64,000 bases of DNA, taken from Streptomyces sp. f51. Its GTDB lineage: Bacteria > Actinomycetota > Actinomycetes > Streptomycetales > Streptomycetaceae. Below the pieces are notes generated by a model. That model was not told where the DNA came from and did no database searches. It worked only from the letters and a program-made list of their open reading frames with translations. This document shows positions 8,069 to 17,679 of the stretch, piece after piece. Every line of letters begins with the position of its first letter. Position 1 is the stretch's first letter. Position numbers and translations under genes: made by a program. The DNA lies in the NCBI RefSeq assembly GCF_037940415.1, contig NZ_CP149798.1, positions 1,980,501 through 2,044,500 of the forward strand. Reading direction: 5' to 3'.

Positions 8069-10021
8069 ATGAGATCCAACCGCGCCACCGCGCGCGCCGG
8101 AGTGAGCCTGGCGGCGACGCTGCCTCTGCTCGCCGGCGCGCTGGCGCTCGGCATACCCGCGGCCCACGCCGCGGACGGCCCGAGCCGGGTCACGCTCGCG
8201 GGCACCAAGCCCGCGTGGGCGACCGCCCACGCGGACAAGGGGGCGGCTTCCGACAGCTCCCGGCTCTCGGCCCGGGTGTACTTCGCCGGACGGGACGCCA
8301 AGGGCCTGGCGGCGTACGCCAGGGCCGTGTCCGACCCGCACTCGGCTTCGTACGGGAAGTACCTCAGCGCCAAGAAGGCGCAGGCGCGTTTCGGTGCCAC
8401 CAAGGCCCAGGTCGCCGCGGTGACCCACTGGCTGAAGTCGGCGGGCCTGACGGTCACCGGGACGACGCGGCACTACGTCACCGTCACCGGTGACGTGGCC
8501 GCCGCCGAGAAGGCGTTCAACACGCAGCTGCACAACTACGCCAAGGGCGGCAAGACGTACCGGGCGCCGTCGAAGACGGCTTCCGCGCCCGCCTCCCTGA
8601 ACGGCGCCGTCCTGACCGTCACCGGCCTGGACAACGCTCCGCACAAGGCGCAGCACGCCGATCAACTGCCGCCTCCGGACGCGGTGTTCAAGAACTCCGG
8701 GCCGTTCTCCTCGTACTACGGCTCGAACACCGCGAGCACCCTGCCGTCCGCGTACGGAACGAAGATCCCGTACGCCGTCCAGGGGTACACCGGCAAGCAG
8801 CTGCGTGCGGCGTACGGCGCGGGCAAGCGCACCGGCAAGAACGTGCGCGTCGCCATCACCGACGCCTACGCCTCGCCGACCATCGCCTTCGACGCGGCCA
8901 CCTACGCCGGCAAGCACGGCGACGCCAAGTACACCAGCGGTCAGCTCCGTCAGGTGCTGCCCGCGTCGTACACGAAGACCGAGGAGTGCGGGGCGGCCGG
9001 CTGGTACGGCGAGGAGACCCTCGACGTCGAGGCCGTGCACGCCGTCGCGCCGGGCGCGAGCATCACGTACGTGGGTGCCGCCTCCTGCTACGACGACGAC
9101 CTGCTCGCCTCGCTCAACAAGGTCGTCGACGGGCACCTGGCCGACATCGTCTCCAACTCGTGGGGCGACATCGAGGCCAACCAGACCCCGGACCTGGCCG
9201 CGGCCTACGACCAGACGTTCCAGTTCGGAGCGGTCGAGGGCATCGGCTTCTACTTCTCCTCCGGTGACAACGGCGACGAGGTCGCCAATACCGGTACGAA
9301 GCAGGTCGACACCCCGGCCAACTCGGCCTGGGTGACGGCGGTCGGCGGTACCTCGCTGGCGGTCGGCAAGGGCGACAAGTACCTGTGGGAGACCGGCTGG
9401 GGCACCGAGAAGGCCACGCTGTCCACGGACGGCAAGAGCTGGACCGGGTTCCCGGGCGCGTTCACCTCGGGTGCCGGCGGCGGCACCAGCAAGACCGTGG
9501 CGCAGCCCTACTACCAGAAGGGCGTCGTCCCGGACGCGCTGGCCAAGGCCAACAACGCCGCGGGCAACCGCGTCGTCCCGGACATCTCGGCGATCGCCGA
9601 CCCCAACACCGGATTCAAGGTCGGCCAGACGCAGACCTTCCCGGACGGGACCGAGCAGTACAGCGAGTACCGCATCGGCGGCACCTCGCTCGCCGCTCCG
9701 GTGATCGCGGCGGTCCAGGCCCTGGCGCAGGAGGCCAAGGGCGGCAAGGCGATCGGTTTCGCCAACCCGTCGATCTACGCCAAGGCCGGTTCGAAGACGT
9801 ACCACGACGTCACCGACACGCCCGGCGGCAAGCAGTACGCCGTGGCCCGCATCGACTTCCTCAACGGCTTCGACGCGGCCGACGGCCTGGCGACCTCGGT
9901 CCGCAGCCTCGGTCAGGACAGCTCGCTGAAGGCGGTCAAGGGCTACGACGACGTCACCGGTGTGGGTTCGCCCGCCCCCGGCTACGTCGAGTCGTACGTC
10001 ACCACCAAGCACCACCACTGA
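8069..10021 (+). CDS. Secreted S53 family serine-carboxyl peptidase (sedolisin)
   Basis: This 650-aa secreted protease has a signal peptide ending near AHAADG (residue about 32). An activation prodomain follows (about 35-215; RVYFAGRDAKGLAAYARAVS ... SYGKYLSAKKAQARFGA). The catalytic domain contains the Glu/Asp pair in EETLDVEA, the SNSWG strand, the oxyanion Asp in SSGDNGDE and the serine in GGTSLAAP. Sedolisins act best at acid pH and are autoprocessed. The ATG at 8069 was chosen because it opens directly on the signal peptide, behind a GCAGGGGG site. Monogenic, with a hairpin terminator at 10048. Confidence 0.93.
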   Translation: MRSNRATARAGVSLAATLPLLAGALALGIPAAHAADGPSRVTLAGTKPAWATAHADKGAASDSSRLSARVYFAGRDAKGLAAYARAVSDPHSASYGKYLSAKKAQARFGATKAQVAAVTHWLKSAGLTVTGTTRHYVTVTGDVAAAEKAFNTQLHNYAKGGKTYRAPSKTASAPASLNGAVLTVTGLDNAPHKAQHADQLPPPDAVFKNSGPFSSYYGSNTASTLPSAYGTKIPYAVQGYTGKQLRAAYGAGKRTGKNVRVAITDAYASPTIAFDAATYAGKHGDAKYTSGQLRQVLPASYTKTEECGAAGWYGEETLDVEAVHAVAPGASITYVGAASCYDDDLLASLNKVVDGHLADIVSNSWGDIEANQTPDLAAAYDQTFQFGAVEGIGFYFSSGDNGDEVANTGTKQVDTPANSAWVTAVGGTSLAVGKGDKYLWETGWGTEKATLSTDGKSWTGFPGAFTSGAGGGTSKTVAQPYYQKGVVPDALAKANNAAGNRVVPDISAIADPNTGFKVGQTQTFPDGTEQYSEYRIGGTSLAAPVIAAVQALAQEAKGGKAIGFANPSIYAKAGSKTYHDVTDTPGGKQYAVARIDFLNGFDAADGLATSVRSLGQDSSLKAVKGYDDVTGVGSPAPGYVESYVTTKHHH

Positions 10022-10047
10022 CGTCCGTTCCACGGCCGTCCGTCGAG

Positions 10048-10075
10048 CGCGCCCGCCCCTTCGGGAGCGGGCGCG
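10048..10075. terminator. Terminator after sedolisin gene
   Basis: CGCGCCCGC (10048-10056) pairs with GCGGGCGCG (10067-10075). An inner CCC-TTC-GGG extends the stem with one bulged A. Confidence 0.7.
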
Positions 10076-10229
10076 TTCGCGCGTGCGGGACGCGTACGGG
10101 GGCGGGGCGCGGGCCTGACGTGCGGCGGCCGGGGTGCGCGGGACGTGCGGCGGCCGGGGTGCTCGCCCGACGGCCGTCGGCCGGGGTGTCCGGCGTCGGC
10201 CCACCACCCCATCGCGTCGCTCTGACGAT

Positions 10230-10235
10230 TACACT
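10230..10235 (+). promoter_or_regulatory. -10 element of nadE, leaderless transcript likely
   Basis: TACACT ends 6 nt before the GTG start of nadE and no Shine-Dalgarno motif is present. Transcription would begin at or next to the start codon. No clear -35 was seen. Confidence 0.5.
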
Positions 10236-10241
10236 GGCCCG

Positions 10242-12335
10242 GTGCCTCCTCTGAACTTCCGGTCGCTCTATCAGCACGGCTTCGCACGCGTCGCCGCCTG
10301 CACGGGCCACACCGTCATCGCGGACCCGCCCGCCAACGCCGAGGCGGTCCTGCGCCAGGCGCGCAGCTGCGCCGAGGAAGGTGTCGCCGTCGCCGTCTTC
10401 CCGGAGCTGGGCCTGTGCGGCTACTCGATCGAGGACCTGCTCCTCCAGGACGCGCTGCTCGACCAGGTCGACGAGGCGCTCCGTACGGTGGTGGCGGGGT
10501 CGGCGGAACTCCTGCCGGTCCTGGTCGTGGGCGCCCCGCTGCGGCACCGCAACCGGGTCTACAACTGCGCGGTGATCGTGCACCGCGGCCGGATCCTCGG
10601 TGTCGTGCCCAAGTCGTACCCGCCGAACTACCGCGAGTTCTACGAGCGCCGGCAGATCGCCGCGGGCGACGACGAGCGCGGCGGCACGATCCGGGCGGGC
10701 GGCGAGTCCGCGCCGTTCGGGGTCGACCTCCTGTTCGCCGCCGAGGACGTGCCGGGTCTGGTGCTGCACGCGGAGATCTGCGAGGACATGTGGGTGCCGG
10801 TGCCGCCGAGCGCCGAGGCGGCCCTGGCGGGCGCCACCGTCCTCGCCAACCTCTCCGGCAGCCCGATCACGGTCGGCCGGGCCGAGGACCGCAAGCTGAT
10901 GTGCCGCTCGGCGTCCTCACGCGGGATCGCCGCCTACGTCTACGCGGCGGCCGGTCTCGGCGAGTCGACGACCGACCTGTCGTGGGACGGCCAGACCATG
11001 ATCTACGAGAACGGGGCGCTGCTGGCCGAGTCCGGCCGCTTCCCGCTCGGCGACCAGTTCGCCGTGGCGGACGTCGATCTCGACCTGCTGCGCCAGGAGC
11101 GGCTGCGGACCGGCAGCTTCGACGACAACCGGCGCACGCACGCGGCCCGCACCGCCGACTTCCGGACGGTGGCGTTCCGGCTGGACCCGCCGACGGGTGA
11201 CCTGGGCCTGCGGCGCCGTGTCGAGCGTTTCCCGTTCGTGCCGGCCGACCCCGACCGGCTGGCCCAGGACTGCTACGAGGCCTACAACATCCAGGTCGCG
11301 GGGCTCCAGCAGCGGCTCGCGGCGATCGGTGGCCCGAAGGTCGTCATCGGGGTGTCGGGCGGTCTCGACTCCACGCACGCGCTGATCGTCGCCGCCCGCG
11401 CGATGGACCGGGCGGGCCGCCCGCGCGGCGACATCCTCGCCTTCACACTGCCGGGCTTCGCCACCAGCGACCACACCAAGGGCAACGCGCACGAGCTGAT
11501 GCGCTCCCTCGGGGTCACCGCGGCCGAGCTGGACATCACGCCGACCGCGCGGCTGATGCTCAAGGAGATGGACCACCCCTTCGCCTCGGGCGAGCCGGTC
11601 TACGACGTCACCTTCGAAAACGTGCAGGCCGGGCTGCGCACCGACTATCTGTTCCGGCTCGCCAACCAGCGCGACGGCATCGTGCTCGGGACCGGCGACC
11701 TGTCGGAGCTGGCGCTCGGCTGGTCCACGTACGGCGTGGGCGACCAGATGAGCCACTACAACGTCAACTCGGGGGTACCGAAGACGCTGATCCAGCATCT
11801 GATCCGCTGGGTCATCGGCAGCCACCAGTTCGGCGAGGACACGAACCGGACGCTGGCCGCCATCCTCGACACGGAGATCAGCCCCGAGCTGGTGCCGGGC
11901 GAGGAGTTGCAGTCCACCGAGTCGAAGATCGGCCCGTACGCGCTGCACGACTTCACCCTCTTCCACGTGCTGCGCTACGGCTTCCGCCCGTCGAAGATCG
12001 CCTTCCTGGCCTGGCACGCCTGGCACGACCCGGACGCGGGCGCCTGGCCGCCCGGCTTCCCCGAGGCCGAGCGGGTCGCGTACGACCTGCCGGAGATCCG
12101 GCGCTGGCTGGACGTGTTCTGCCGCCGCTTCTTCGGGTTCGCGCAGTTCAAGCGCTCGGCCATGCCGAACGGACCGAAGGTCTCGGCCGGCGGTTCGCTC
12201 TCGCCGCGCGGCGACTGGCGCGCCCCCTCCGACGGCTCGGCCCGCACCTGGCTGCGCGACCTGTCCCGCTTCGACGTCCCGGAATCAGCCGAACAGCCGG
12301 AGCAGGCCGAGCAGAAGCCCGGTTCCGGGGGCTGA
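10242..12335 (+). CDS. nadE: Glutamine-dependent NAD+ synthetase
   Basis: This 697-aa two-domain enzyme makes NAD+ from deamido-NAD+, ATP and glutamine. The N-terminal nitrilase-type glutaminase (about 10-290) shows the Glu-Lys-Cys triad context: FPELGLCGY, KSYPPNYREFYE and EICEDMWVP. The C-terminal synthetase (about 350-690) has the PP-loop GVSGGLDSTHAL and the NAD-site GTGDLSELALGW. Length fits the mycobacterial enzyme of about 680 aa. The start GTG-CCT-CCT-CTG-AAC was chosen because family members begin near NFRSLYQHGFARVAA and a -10 lies immediately upstream. Confidence 0.95.
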   Translation: MPPLNFRSLYQHGFARVAACTGHTVIADPPANAEAVLRQARSCAEEGVAVAVFPELGLCGYSIEDLLLQDALLDQVDEALRTVVAGSAELLPVLVVGAPLRHRNRVYNCAVIVHRGRILGVVPKSYPPNYREFYERRQIAAGDDERGGTIRAGGESAPFGVDLLFAAEDVPGLVLHAEICEDMWVPVPPSAEAALAGATVLANLSGSPITVGRAEDRKLMCRSASSRGIAAYVYAAAGLGESTTDLSWDGQTMIYENGALLAESGRFPLGDQFAVADVDLDLLRQERLRTGSFDDNRRTHAARTADFRTVAFRLDPPTGDLGLRRRVERFPFVPADPDRLAQDCYEAYNIQVAGLQQRLAAIGGPKVVIGVSGGLDSTHALIVAARAMDRAGRPRGDILAFTLPGFATSDHTKGNAHELMRSLGVTAAELDITPTARLMLKEMDHPFASGEPVYDVTFENVQAGLRTDYLFRLANQRDGIVLGTGDLSELALGWSTYGVGDQMSHYNVNSGVPKTLIQHLIRWVIGSHQFGEDTNRTLAAILDTEISPELVPGEELQSTESKIGPYALHDFTLFHVLRYGFRPSKIAFLAWHAWHDPDAGAWPPGFPEAERVAYDLPEIRRWLDVFCRRFFGFAQFKRSAMPNGPKVSAGGSLSPRGDWRAPSDGSARTWLRDLSRFDVPESAEQPEQAEQKPGSGG

Positions 12336-12341
12336 CGACGC

Positions 12342-12378
12342 ACCGGCCGCCGTCGGCGTACGGCCGCCGGCGGCCGGT
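12342..12378. terminator. Terminator between convergent nadE and MFS gene
   Basis: ACCGGCCGCC (12342-12351) pairs perfectly with GGCGGCCGGT (12369-12378), with further pairing inside the loop. Confidence 0.75.
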
Positions 12379-12381
12379 CCT

Positions 12382-13602
12382 TCACCCCCGGAGCGCACCC
12401 GGCCGTTCCGGGACGTGGGTGGCGACCACCCGTTCGTGGGTGGCGGCCGGGGCCGCCCGGTGGCGGTCCACCGCGTGGGCCACCGCGGCCACCGCGAGGC
12501 CCAGCACCGCGAGTCCCGCTCCGGCGAGGGCCGGAGAGGTCGCGCCGAGGCCCGCCGCCAGCGCGAGGCCGCCGATCCACGCGCCGCCCGCGTTGGCCAG
12601 GTTGAACGCGGCCTGGTTGGCGGAGGACGCCAGGGAAGGAGCGGCGGCGGCCTTCTCCATGACCATCAGCTGGAGGGGCGAGCCGGTGACGAACGCGGCC
12701 GTGCCGAGCAGCACCACCGCGAGCGCGGCGCTCCACTCGGTGCGCATCAGCAGCGGGAAGGCGGCCAGTACGACCACCAGCGAGGCCAGACCGCCGAACA
12801 GGGTTCCGCGCATGGCCTGGTCCGCGAGCCGCCCGCCGAGCAGGTTGCCCGCCGTGGCGCCGACACCGAACAGCGCGAGCAGCGGCGTGACACTGCCCTC
12901 GGTGTATCCGGCGGCGTCGGTGAGCATGGGCGCGATGTAGCTGTACGCGGAGAACAGGGCCGCGAAGCCCGCGACCGTCGTGCCGAGGGCGAGCCAGACG
13001 GGCAGCGGGCGCAGGGCGGCAAGTTCACCGCGCAGACCGCCGGCGGGGGCGTGCGCGGGGGTCCGCGGGATCAGCAGGAACAGCGCGGCCACGGCGGCCA
13101 CGCCGATCGCGCTCACCCCGAGGAACGTGGCCCGCCAGCCCAGGTGCTGTCCCACGAGGGTGGCGGCCGGGACACCGGCGATGTTCGCGACGGTCAGGCC
13201 GAGGAACATCAGCGACACGGAGCGGGCCTTGCGTTCGGGCGCGACCAGGCCGGTGGCCACGACGGCTCCGACCCCGAAGAAGGCGCCGTGCGGCAGTCCG
13301 CTGAGGAAGCGGGCGGCGAGCAGCCAGTTCTCGTCGGGCGCGAGCGCGGAGAGCGCGTTGCCCGCGACGAACAGGCCCATGAGGGCCATGAGGACGGTGC
13401 GTCGGGGCATGCGGGCGGTGGCCGCGGCGAGCAGCGGGGCGCCGATGACGACGCCGAGCGCGTAGGCGGAGACGAGATGCCCGGCGGACGGGATGGATAT
13501 GCCGAGGTCGCCTGCGACGTCGGGCAGCAGGCCCATCATGGCGAACTCGGTGGTGCCGATGCCGAAGGCGCCCACGGCGAGGGCGAGCAGGGCCAGAGGC
13601 AT
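12382..13602 (-). CDS. MFS efflux transporter, DHA1 AraJ/Cml-like
   Basis: This 406-aa, 12-helix major facilitator begins MPLALLALAVGAFGIGTTEF, the typical AraJ/chloramphenicol-resistance start (GTTEFAMMGLLPDVA). The loop 2-3 motif A is ATARMPRRTVL. Such proteins export sugars or drugs such as chloramphenicol; substrate cannot be read here. The ATG at 13602 follows a GAAAGG motif. The final ~25 residues (HERVVATHVPERPGALRG) form a cytosolic tail. Monogenic, convergent with nadE. Confidence 0.88.
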   Translation of the reverse strand: MPLALLALAVGAFGIGTTEFAMMGLLPDVAGDLGISIPSAGHLVSAYALGVVIGAPLLAAATARMPRRTVLMALMGLFVAGNALSALAPDENWLLAARFLSGLPHGAFFGVGAVVATGLVAPERKARSVSLMFLGLTVANIAGVPAATLVGQHLGWRATFLGVSAIGVAAVAALFLLIPRTPAHAPAGGLRGELAALRPLPVWLALGTTVAGFAALFSAYSYIAPMLTDAAGYTEGSVTPLLALFGVGATAGNLLGGRLADQAMRGTLFGGLASLVVVLAAFPLLMRTEWSAALAVVLLGTAAFVTGSPLQLMVMEKAAAAPSLASSANQAAFNLANAGGAWIGGLALAAGLGATSPALAGAGLAVLGLAVAAVAHAVDRHRAAPAATHERVVATHVPERPGALRG

Positions 13603-13807
13603 GAGGGGCCTTTCGGGGGGAGCTGGGGCGAGGCGGGAGTCCGTAGCGGCGCGGTCGCCTGCGGGAAGGCACGCGGGTACGGGCACGCCCGCGCACGGCG
13701 ATGTGCGCGGGACGCGGTCGGTCGGGCACCGGCCTATTAAGTTTAGCCGGTGAACAAAGTCTGCCGGGCCCAGTATTCCAGGAGGTTGAAAGGCGATGAC
13801 GGGCGGG

Positions 13808-14845
13808 TCAAGACGCGGTGGCGTCCACCTTGACGCGGGCGGCGATCGGGAGGTGGTCGCTGCCGGTGGCTGGCAGGGTCCAGGAGGTCACCGGCTCGAT
13901 GCCCTTGACCATGATCTGGTCGATCCGGGCCATCGGGAACGAGGCGGGCCAGCTGAACCCGAAGCCGTTGCCCACCGCGCCCTGAGTGGAACGCATCTGC
14001 GCGGTGACCGCGTTCAGGGCCCGGTCGTTCATCGTGCCGTTGAGGTCACCGAGCAGGACGACCTGCTTCAGGGGCTCGCCGGCGATCGCCTCGCCCAGCG
14101 CGTTGGCGCTCTTGTCGCGCTGCCGGGCGGTGAACCCGGCCTTCATCTTCACCCGCACCGAGGGCAGATGGGCCACGTACACCGCGACGCGGCCGGCCGG
14201 CGCCGACACCGTCGCCCGCATGGCGCGCGTCCAGCCCAGCTTGATGTCCACCGGCCGGACGTCACCGAGCGGGTACTTGCTCCACAGCCCGACCGTTCCC
14301 TGCACCGAGTGGTACTTGTACGTCGACGCGAGCGCCTTCTCGTACACCGGCACCGCCGACGCGGTCAGCTCCTCCAGGGCGAGCACGTCGGCGCCCGAGG
14401 CGGCCACGTCCCGGGCGGTGCCGGACGGGTTCGCGTTGTCGGCGTTGACGTTGTGGGTGGCGACGGTCAGATCGCCGCCCGGTGCCGTCTTGTCGGTCAG
14501 CAGTCCGCCGAAGAGGTTCAGCCAGACCGCGCCGGTCAGCACCACGGCGATCAGGGCGCTGGCGGACCTGCGCACGAAGGCGAGGACCAGCAGGACCGGG
14601 ATGAACACGCCGAGCCACGGCAGGAACGTCTCGGTGAGACTGCCGAGGTTGCCGATCCGGTTCGGGATCCGCCCGTGGGTCAGCATCACCAGGGCGAGCA
14701 GCAGCGCGAGGGCGGCCAGCACCAGTCCGCGCCGCCAGATGCCCCGGTCGCCGCGCCAGCCGTCGAGCAGGCGCCGGAGCCGGGACTCTCTGCGCTCCGG
14801 CCCCCGGCCGTCGCTGCCCGTCTCCGTCATATACGCCTGCGCCAT
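13808..14845 (-). CDS. Membrane-anchored endonuclease/exonuclease/phosphatase family protein
   Basis: This 345-aa protein has three hydrophobic helices in the first 110 residues (LVLAALALLLALVML, FLPWLGVFIPVLLVLAF, ALIAVVLTGAVWLNLFGG). An outward-facing EEP (DNase I-like) domain follows, with VATHNVNADN, LALEEL, VAHLPSV, LLGDLNGTMND and GSDHLPI, the usual metal and phosphate ligands. The substrate could be a phosphodiester, a lipid head-group or a nucleotide; it is not determinable here. The start at 14845 has GTGAGG upstream; an internal ATG six codons later is also possible. Confidence 0.85.
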   Translation of the reverse strand: MAQAYMTETGSDGRGPERRESRLRRLLDGWRGDRGIWRRGLVLAALALLLALVMLTHGRIPNRIGNLGSLTETFLPWLGVFIPVLLVLAFVRRSASALIAVVLTGAVWLNLFGGLLTDKTAPGGDLTVATHNVNADNANPSGTARDVAASGADVLALEELTASAVPVYEKALASTYKYHSVQGTVGLWSKYPLGDVRPVDIKLGWTRAMRATVSAPAGRVAVYVAHLPSVRVKMKAGFTARQRDKSANALGEAIAGEPLKQVVLLGDLNGTMNDRALNAVTAQMRSTQGAVGNGFGFSWPASFPMARIDQIMVKGIEPVTSWTLPATGSDHLPIAARVKVDATAS

Positions 14846-15045
14846 ACCGTCGCCTCACAACCTGCCGTGCGCACCGTCTGCCCCTCGACTACGACCCTAG
14901 GGGATGTCCGGTGTCGTTCTCGCCGTCCAGGACGGCCGTACAGGCAAGGGGACGTACAACTCCGTGCCCGGAGTTCCGCATACTGGCACGAGGTGCGGCC
15001 TCTGTGACGAAACGCGCACATTCACCCCGTCAGAAACGTGTCGTG

Positions 15046-15684
15046 TCACGGCCGGGCGGGGCGCAGGCCCTCCAGCAGGGTGTCGACGATCCGCTCGGCG
15101 AGCCCCTCGGGGAGATCGGTGTCGGGGCGCATGACGGAACGGACGAGCATGGGGCCGACGAACATGTCGTTGAGCAGCTCGATGTCGACGTCGTCGCGGA
15201 GTTCGCCGTTCTCCTGCCCCCGGCGCAGCACCTCGTAGCCGAGTTGGCGTCGGGGCGCTATGACCGTGGCGTCGTAGGCGGCCCACAGCTTGGGGCTGGA
15301 CTTCATCTGCGCGTAGACGTTGTGCAGGATCGCGGACGAGCGGCTGACCAGACCGCGCCGACGCAGCGTCTCCAGCAGGACGACGAGGTCGTCGCGCATG
15401 GAGACGCCGGGGAGTTCGGGGTCGGCGGGCTCGGCGCCGCGCAGGACGTCGACGAAGAGTTCCTCCTTGCCGCTCCAGCGGCGGTAGATCGTCGCCTTGC
15501 CGACGCCCGCGGTGCGCGCGAGGCGCTCGATGGAGATGTCCGCGAGCGGGACACCGTCCTCCAGGAGCTTCATCACGCCCTCGATGATGGCGCGTTCCAC
15601 CGCCTCGCTGCGGGGACGTCCCCGACCGGGGCACACCTGCCTGTCTCGGCTGTCCGCGAGGCTCACGTCGAACTCCGTTCCCAT
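15046..15684 (-). CDS. TetR family repressor, probably of the adjacent MFS pump
   Basis: This 212-aa protein has an N-terminal TetR helix-turn-helix (ADISIERLARTAGVGKATIYRRWSGKEELFVDV, residues about 48-80) and a C-terminal ligand-binding helical domain (TetR_C of the AcrR type). It is 107 bp downstream of the MFS gene on the same strand, probably co-transcribed. A palindrome with GATACG...CGTATC ahead of the MFS gene (17413-17442) is the likely operator. Ligand unknown. Confidence 0.88.
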   Translation of the reverse strand: MGTEFDVSLADSRDRQVCPGRGRPRSEAVERAIIEGVMKLLEDGVPLADISIERLARTAGVGKATIYRRWSGKEELFVDVLRGAEPADPELPGVSMRDDLVVLLETLRRRGLVSRSSAILHNVYAQMKSSPKLWAAYDATVIAPRRQLGYEVLRRGQENGELRDDVDIELLNDMFVGPMLVRSVMRPDTDLPEGLAERIVDTLLEGLRPARP

Positions 15685-15791
15685 CGTTGACCAGGTGTCA
15701 TTCTCCCCCGTTCACCGTGCCCGCGGGCACCCGGCGCGTCGCGCCGGCCGTGGGCACCCGGTCGGGGGTGCCCACGGCCGCGCGCGCCGTG

Positions 15792-17393
15792 TCAGTCCTG
15801 GCCGAGGTCGGCCGTGACCAGCTCGGCCTCCTCCTCGCCCTTCTGCGGGGCCGCGGGACGGCCGGGCAGGAACAGGGCGACGACGACCGCGCCGATGACC
15901 GCGACACCCGCGCCGCACAGGGCGGTGACGTGCATCGCGTGCAGGAAGGCGTCGTTGGCCGGGGTGATGAGGGCCTTGCCCTGGGGGCCGAGCTTGGCGG
16001 CGACGCCGAGGGTGGCCTCGATGGACTCGCCCGCGGTGTGCCGCAGGGGGGCCGGGACGAGGGCGAGCTTGCCGTCGATGCCGTTGCGGTAGGCGGTGGA
16101 GAGCACGGAGCCGAGCACCGCGATACCGAGGGCGCCGCCGACCTGGCGGAAGGTGTTGCTCAGCGCGGACGCGGAGCCGGCCTTCTCGCGCGGCAGCGCC
16201 TGCATGATGACGACGCTGGTCGGGGTCATGATGTGCGCCATGCCGGTGCCCATCAGGAAGAAGATGACCTCGAGAATCCAGATCGGGGTGTCCGCCTCCA
16301 GCGTGGCGAACGCGGCCAGCATCGCGGCGATGATCACCAGGCCGGCCGTGCAGGTGACGCGGTTGCCGAAGCGGTCGACGACCAGCCGGGCGCGCGGGGC
16401 GAAGATGATCTGGGCCACGGCCAGCGGGAGCATCAGCAGGCCGGTCTGGAGCGGCGAGTAGCCGCGCACGCTCTGCGTGTAGAAGACGGAGAAGAAGGTC
16501 ACGCCCATGAGCGCGAAGAACACGAGCGCGATGGCCGAGATCGCGGCCGAGAAGACCTTGTTCTTGAAGTAGGTGACGTCGATCGACGGGTGGTCGCTGC
16601 GCATCTCGAACAGCACGAAGCCGATGAGGACGGCGAGACCGGCGCCGATGGTCGCGAGGACCTGCGGGTCGGTGAAGTCGGCGAGCTGGCCGCCCTTGAT
16701 GATGCCGTAGACGAGCAGGACGAGACCGATGATCGACAGGACCACGCCGACCGGGTCGAGCCGGCCCGGGTTCGGGTCGCGGGAGTCGGGGACCAGCCAG
16801 ATCATCAGGCCGATCGCGAGGATCACGATGGGCACGTTGATCAGGAAGACCGAGCCCCACCAGAAGTGGTCGAGGAGCACGCCGCCGGTGATCGGGCCGA
16901 TCGCGATGGCGAGGCCGACGCCGCCGGCCCAGATGCCGATGGCCTTGGGCTGCTCGTCGCGCTCGAAGACGTTCATGAGGACGGCGAGCGTCGCGGGCAT
17001 CACGAAGGCGGCGCCGAGGCCCATCAGGGCACGGAAGACGATGAGCTGGACCGGCGAGCCGGACTCGGCGGCCAGCGCGGAACCGATGCCGAAGACGGCG
17101 AGACCGGCGAGCAGCACCTTCTTGCGGCCGAGGCGGTCGCCGAGGAGGCCGGCGGTGAACAGGAGACCGGCGAAGACGAGGGTGTAGGCGTTGATGGCCC
17201 ACTCCAGCTCACCCTGGGTGGCCCCGAGCCCGGTCGGCGCCGGGGTCGAGATCGTCTTGATCGCGACGTTCAGGATGGAGTTGTCGAGCACCACGATCAG
17301 CAGGCTGAGCATGAGCGCGCCGAGGATCGCCCAGCGGCGCCGGTGCACCGCCTCGGGCACTCGTCGGTCGAGCGGAGGAGCGGAAGTTGTCAT
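15792..17393 (-). CDS. MFS multidrug efflux pump, DHA2 (EmrB/QacA) type
   Basis: This 533-aa, 14-helix transporter has the DHA2 motif [13 protein letters not shown] in helix 1 (family form LDxTIVNVALP), motif [14 protein letters not shown] and motif C-like GGVLLDHF. The C-terminal tail is charged ([19 protein letters not shown]). It likely exports hydrophobic drugs or endogenous antibiotics by proton antiport. The ATG at 17393 is the start that directly precedes the helix-1 leader; the longer frame upstream crosses the palindromic operator. First gene of an operon with the TetR gene. Confidence 0.9.
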   Translation of the reverse strand: MTTSAPPLDRRVPEAVHRRRWAILGALMLSLLIVVLDNSILNVAIKTISTPAPTGLGATQGELEWAINAYTLVFAGLLFTAGLLGDRLGRKKVLLAGLAVFGIGSALAAESGSPVQLIVFRALMGLGAAFVMPATLAVLMNVFERDEQPKAIGIWAGGVGLAIAIGPITGGVLLDHFWWGSVFLINVPIVILAIGLMIWLVPDSRDPNPGRLDPVGVVLSIIGLVLLVYGIIKGGQLADFTDPQVLATIGAGLAVLIGFVLFEMRSDHPSIDVTYFKNKVFSAAISAIALVFFALMGVTFFSVFYTQSVRGYSPLQTGLLMLPLAVAQIIFAPRARLVVDRFGNRVTCTAGLVIIAAMLAAFATLEADTPIWILEVIFFLMGTGMAHIMTPTSVVIMQALPREKAGSASALSNTFRQVGGALGIAVLGSVLSTAYRNGIDGKLALVPAPLRHTAGESIEATLGVAAKLGPQGKALITPANDAFLHAMHVTALCGAGVAVIGAVVVALFLPGRPAAPQKGEEEAELVTADLGQD

Positions 17394-17412
17394 GACGACC
17401 ACCCTAGAGGCA

Positions 17413-17442
17413 TTTCGATACGGCACCGTCTCGTATCGGAAA
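17413..17442. promoter_or_regulatory. Palindromic operator upstream of the MFS-TetR operon
   Basis: TTTCGATACG (17413-17422) is repeated inverted as CGTATCGGAAA (17432-17442), with a single extra G in one arm. The core CGATACG/CGTATCG arms are 9 nt apart. It lies 20-50 bp ahead of the pump start, the usual place for a TetR site. Confidence 0.65.
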
Positions 17443-17679
17443 GCCTTTACGCAGAACTTACGAAGGGACCTAGGTCCGTGGACGGAGGCCCGGGGTGGCG
17501 GACAACGAGGGGGCTGCGGGACGCGGCGGTGAGTGGCGCGGCGGCACGGGGCGGAGTGGCGTGATCGACACCGGGTCCGGCGGGCCCGGTCTAGCCGCGC
17601 GTACCCCGAGGTGCCACCATGGAGGGGATCCGGGGACGCCGTCAGGGTGCCTCGAGATGACATATAAGGAGCCGTTGCG

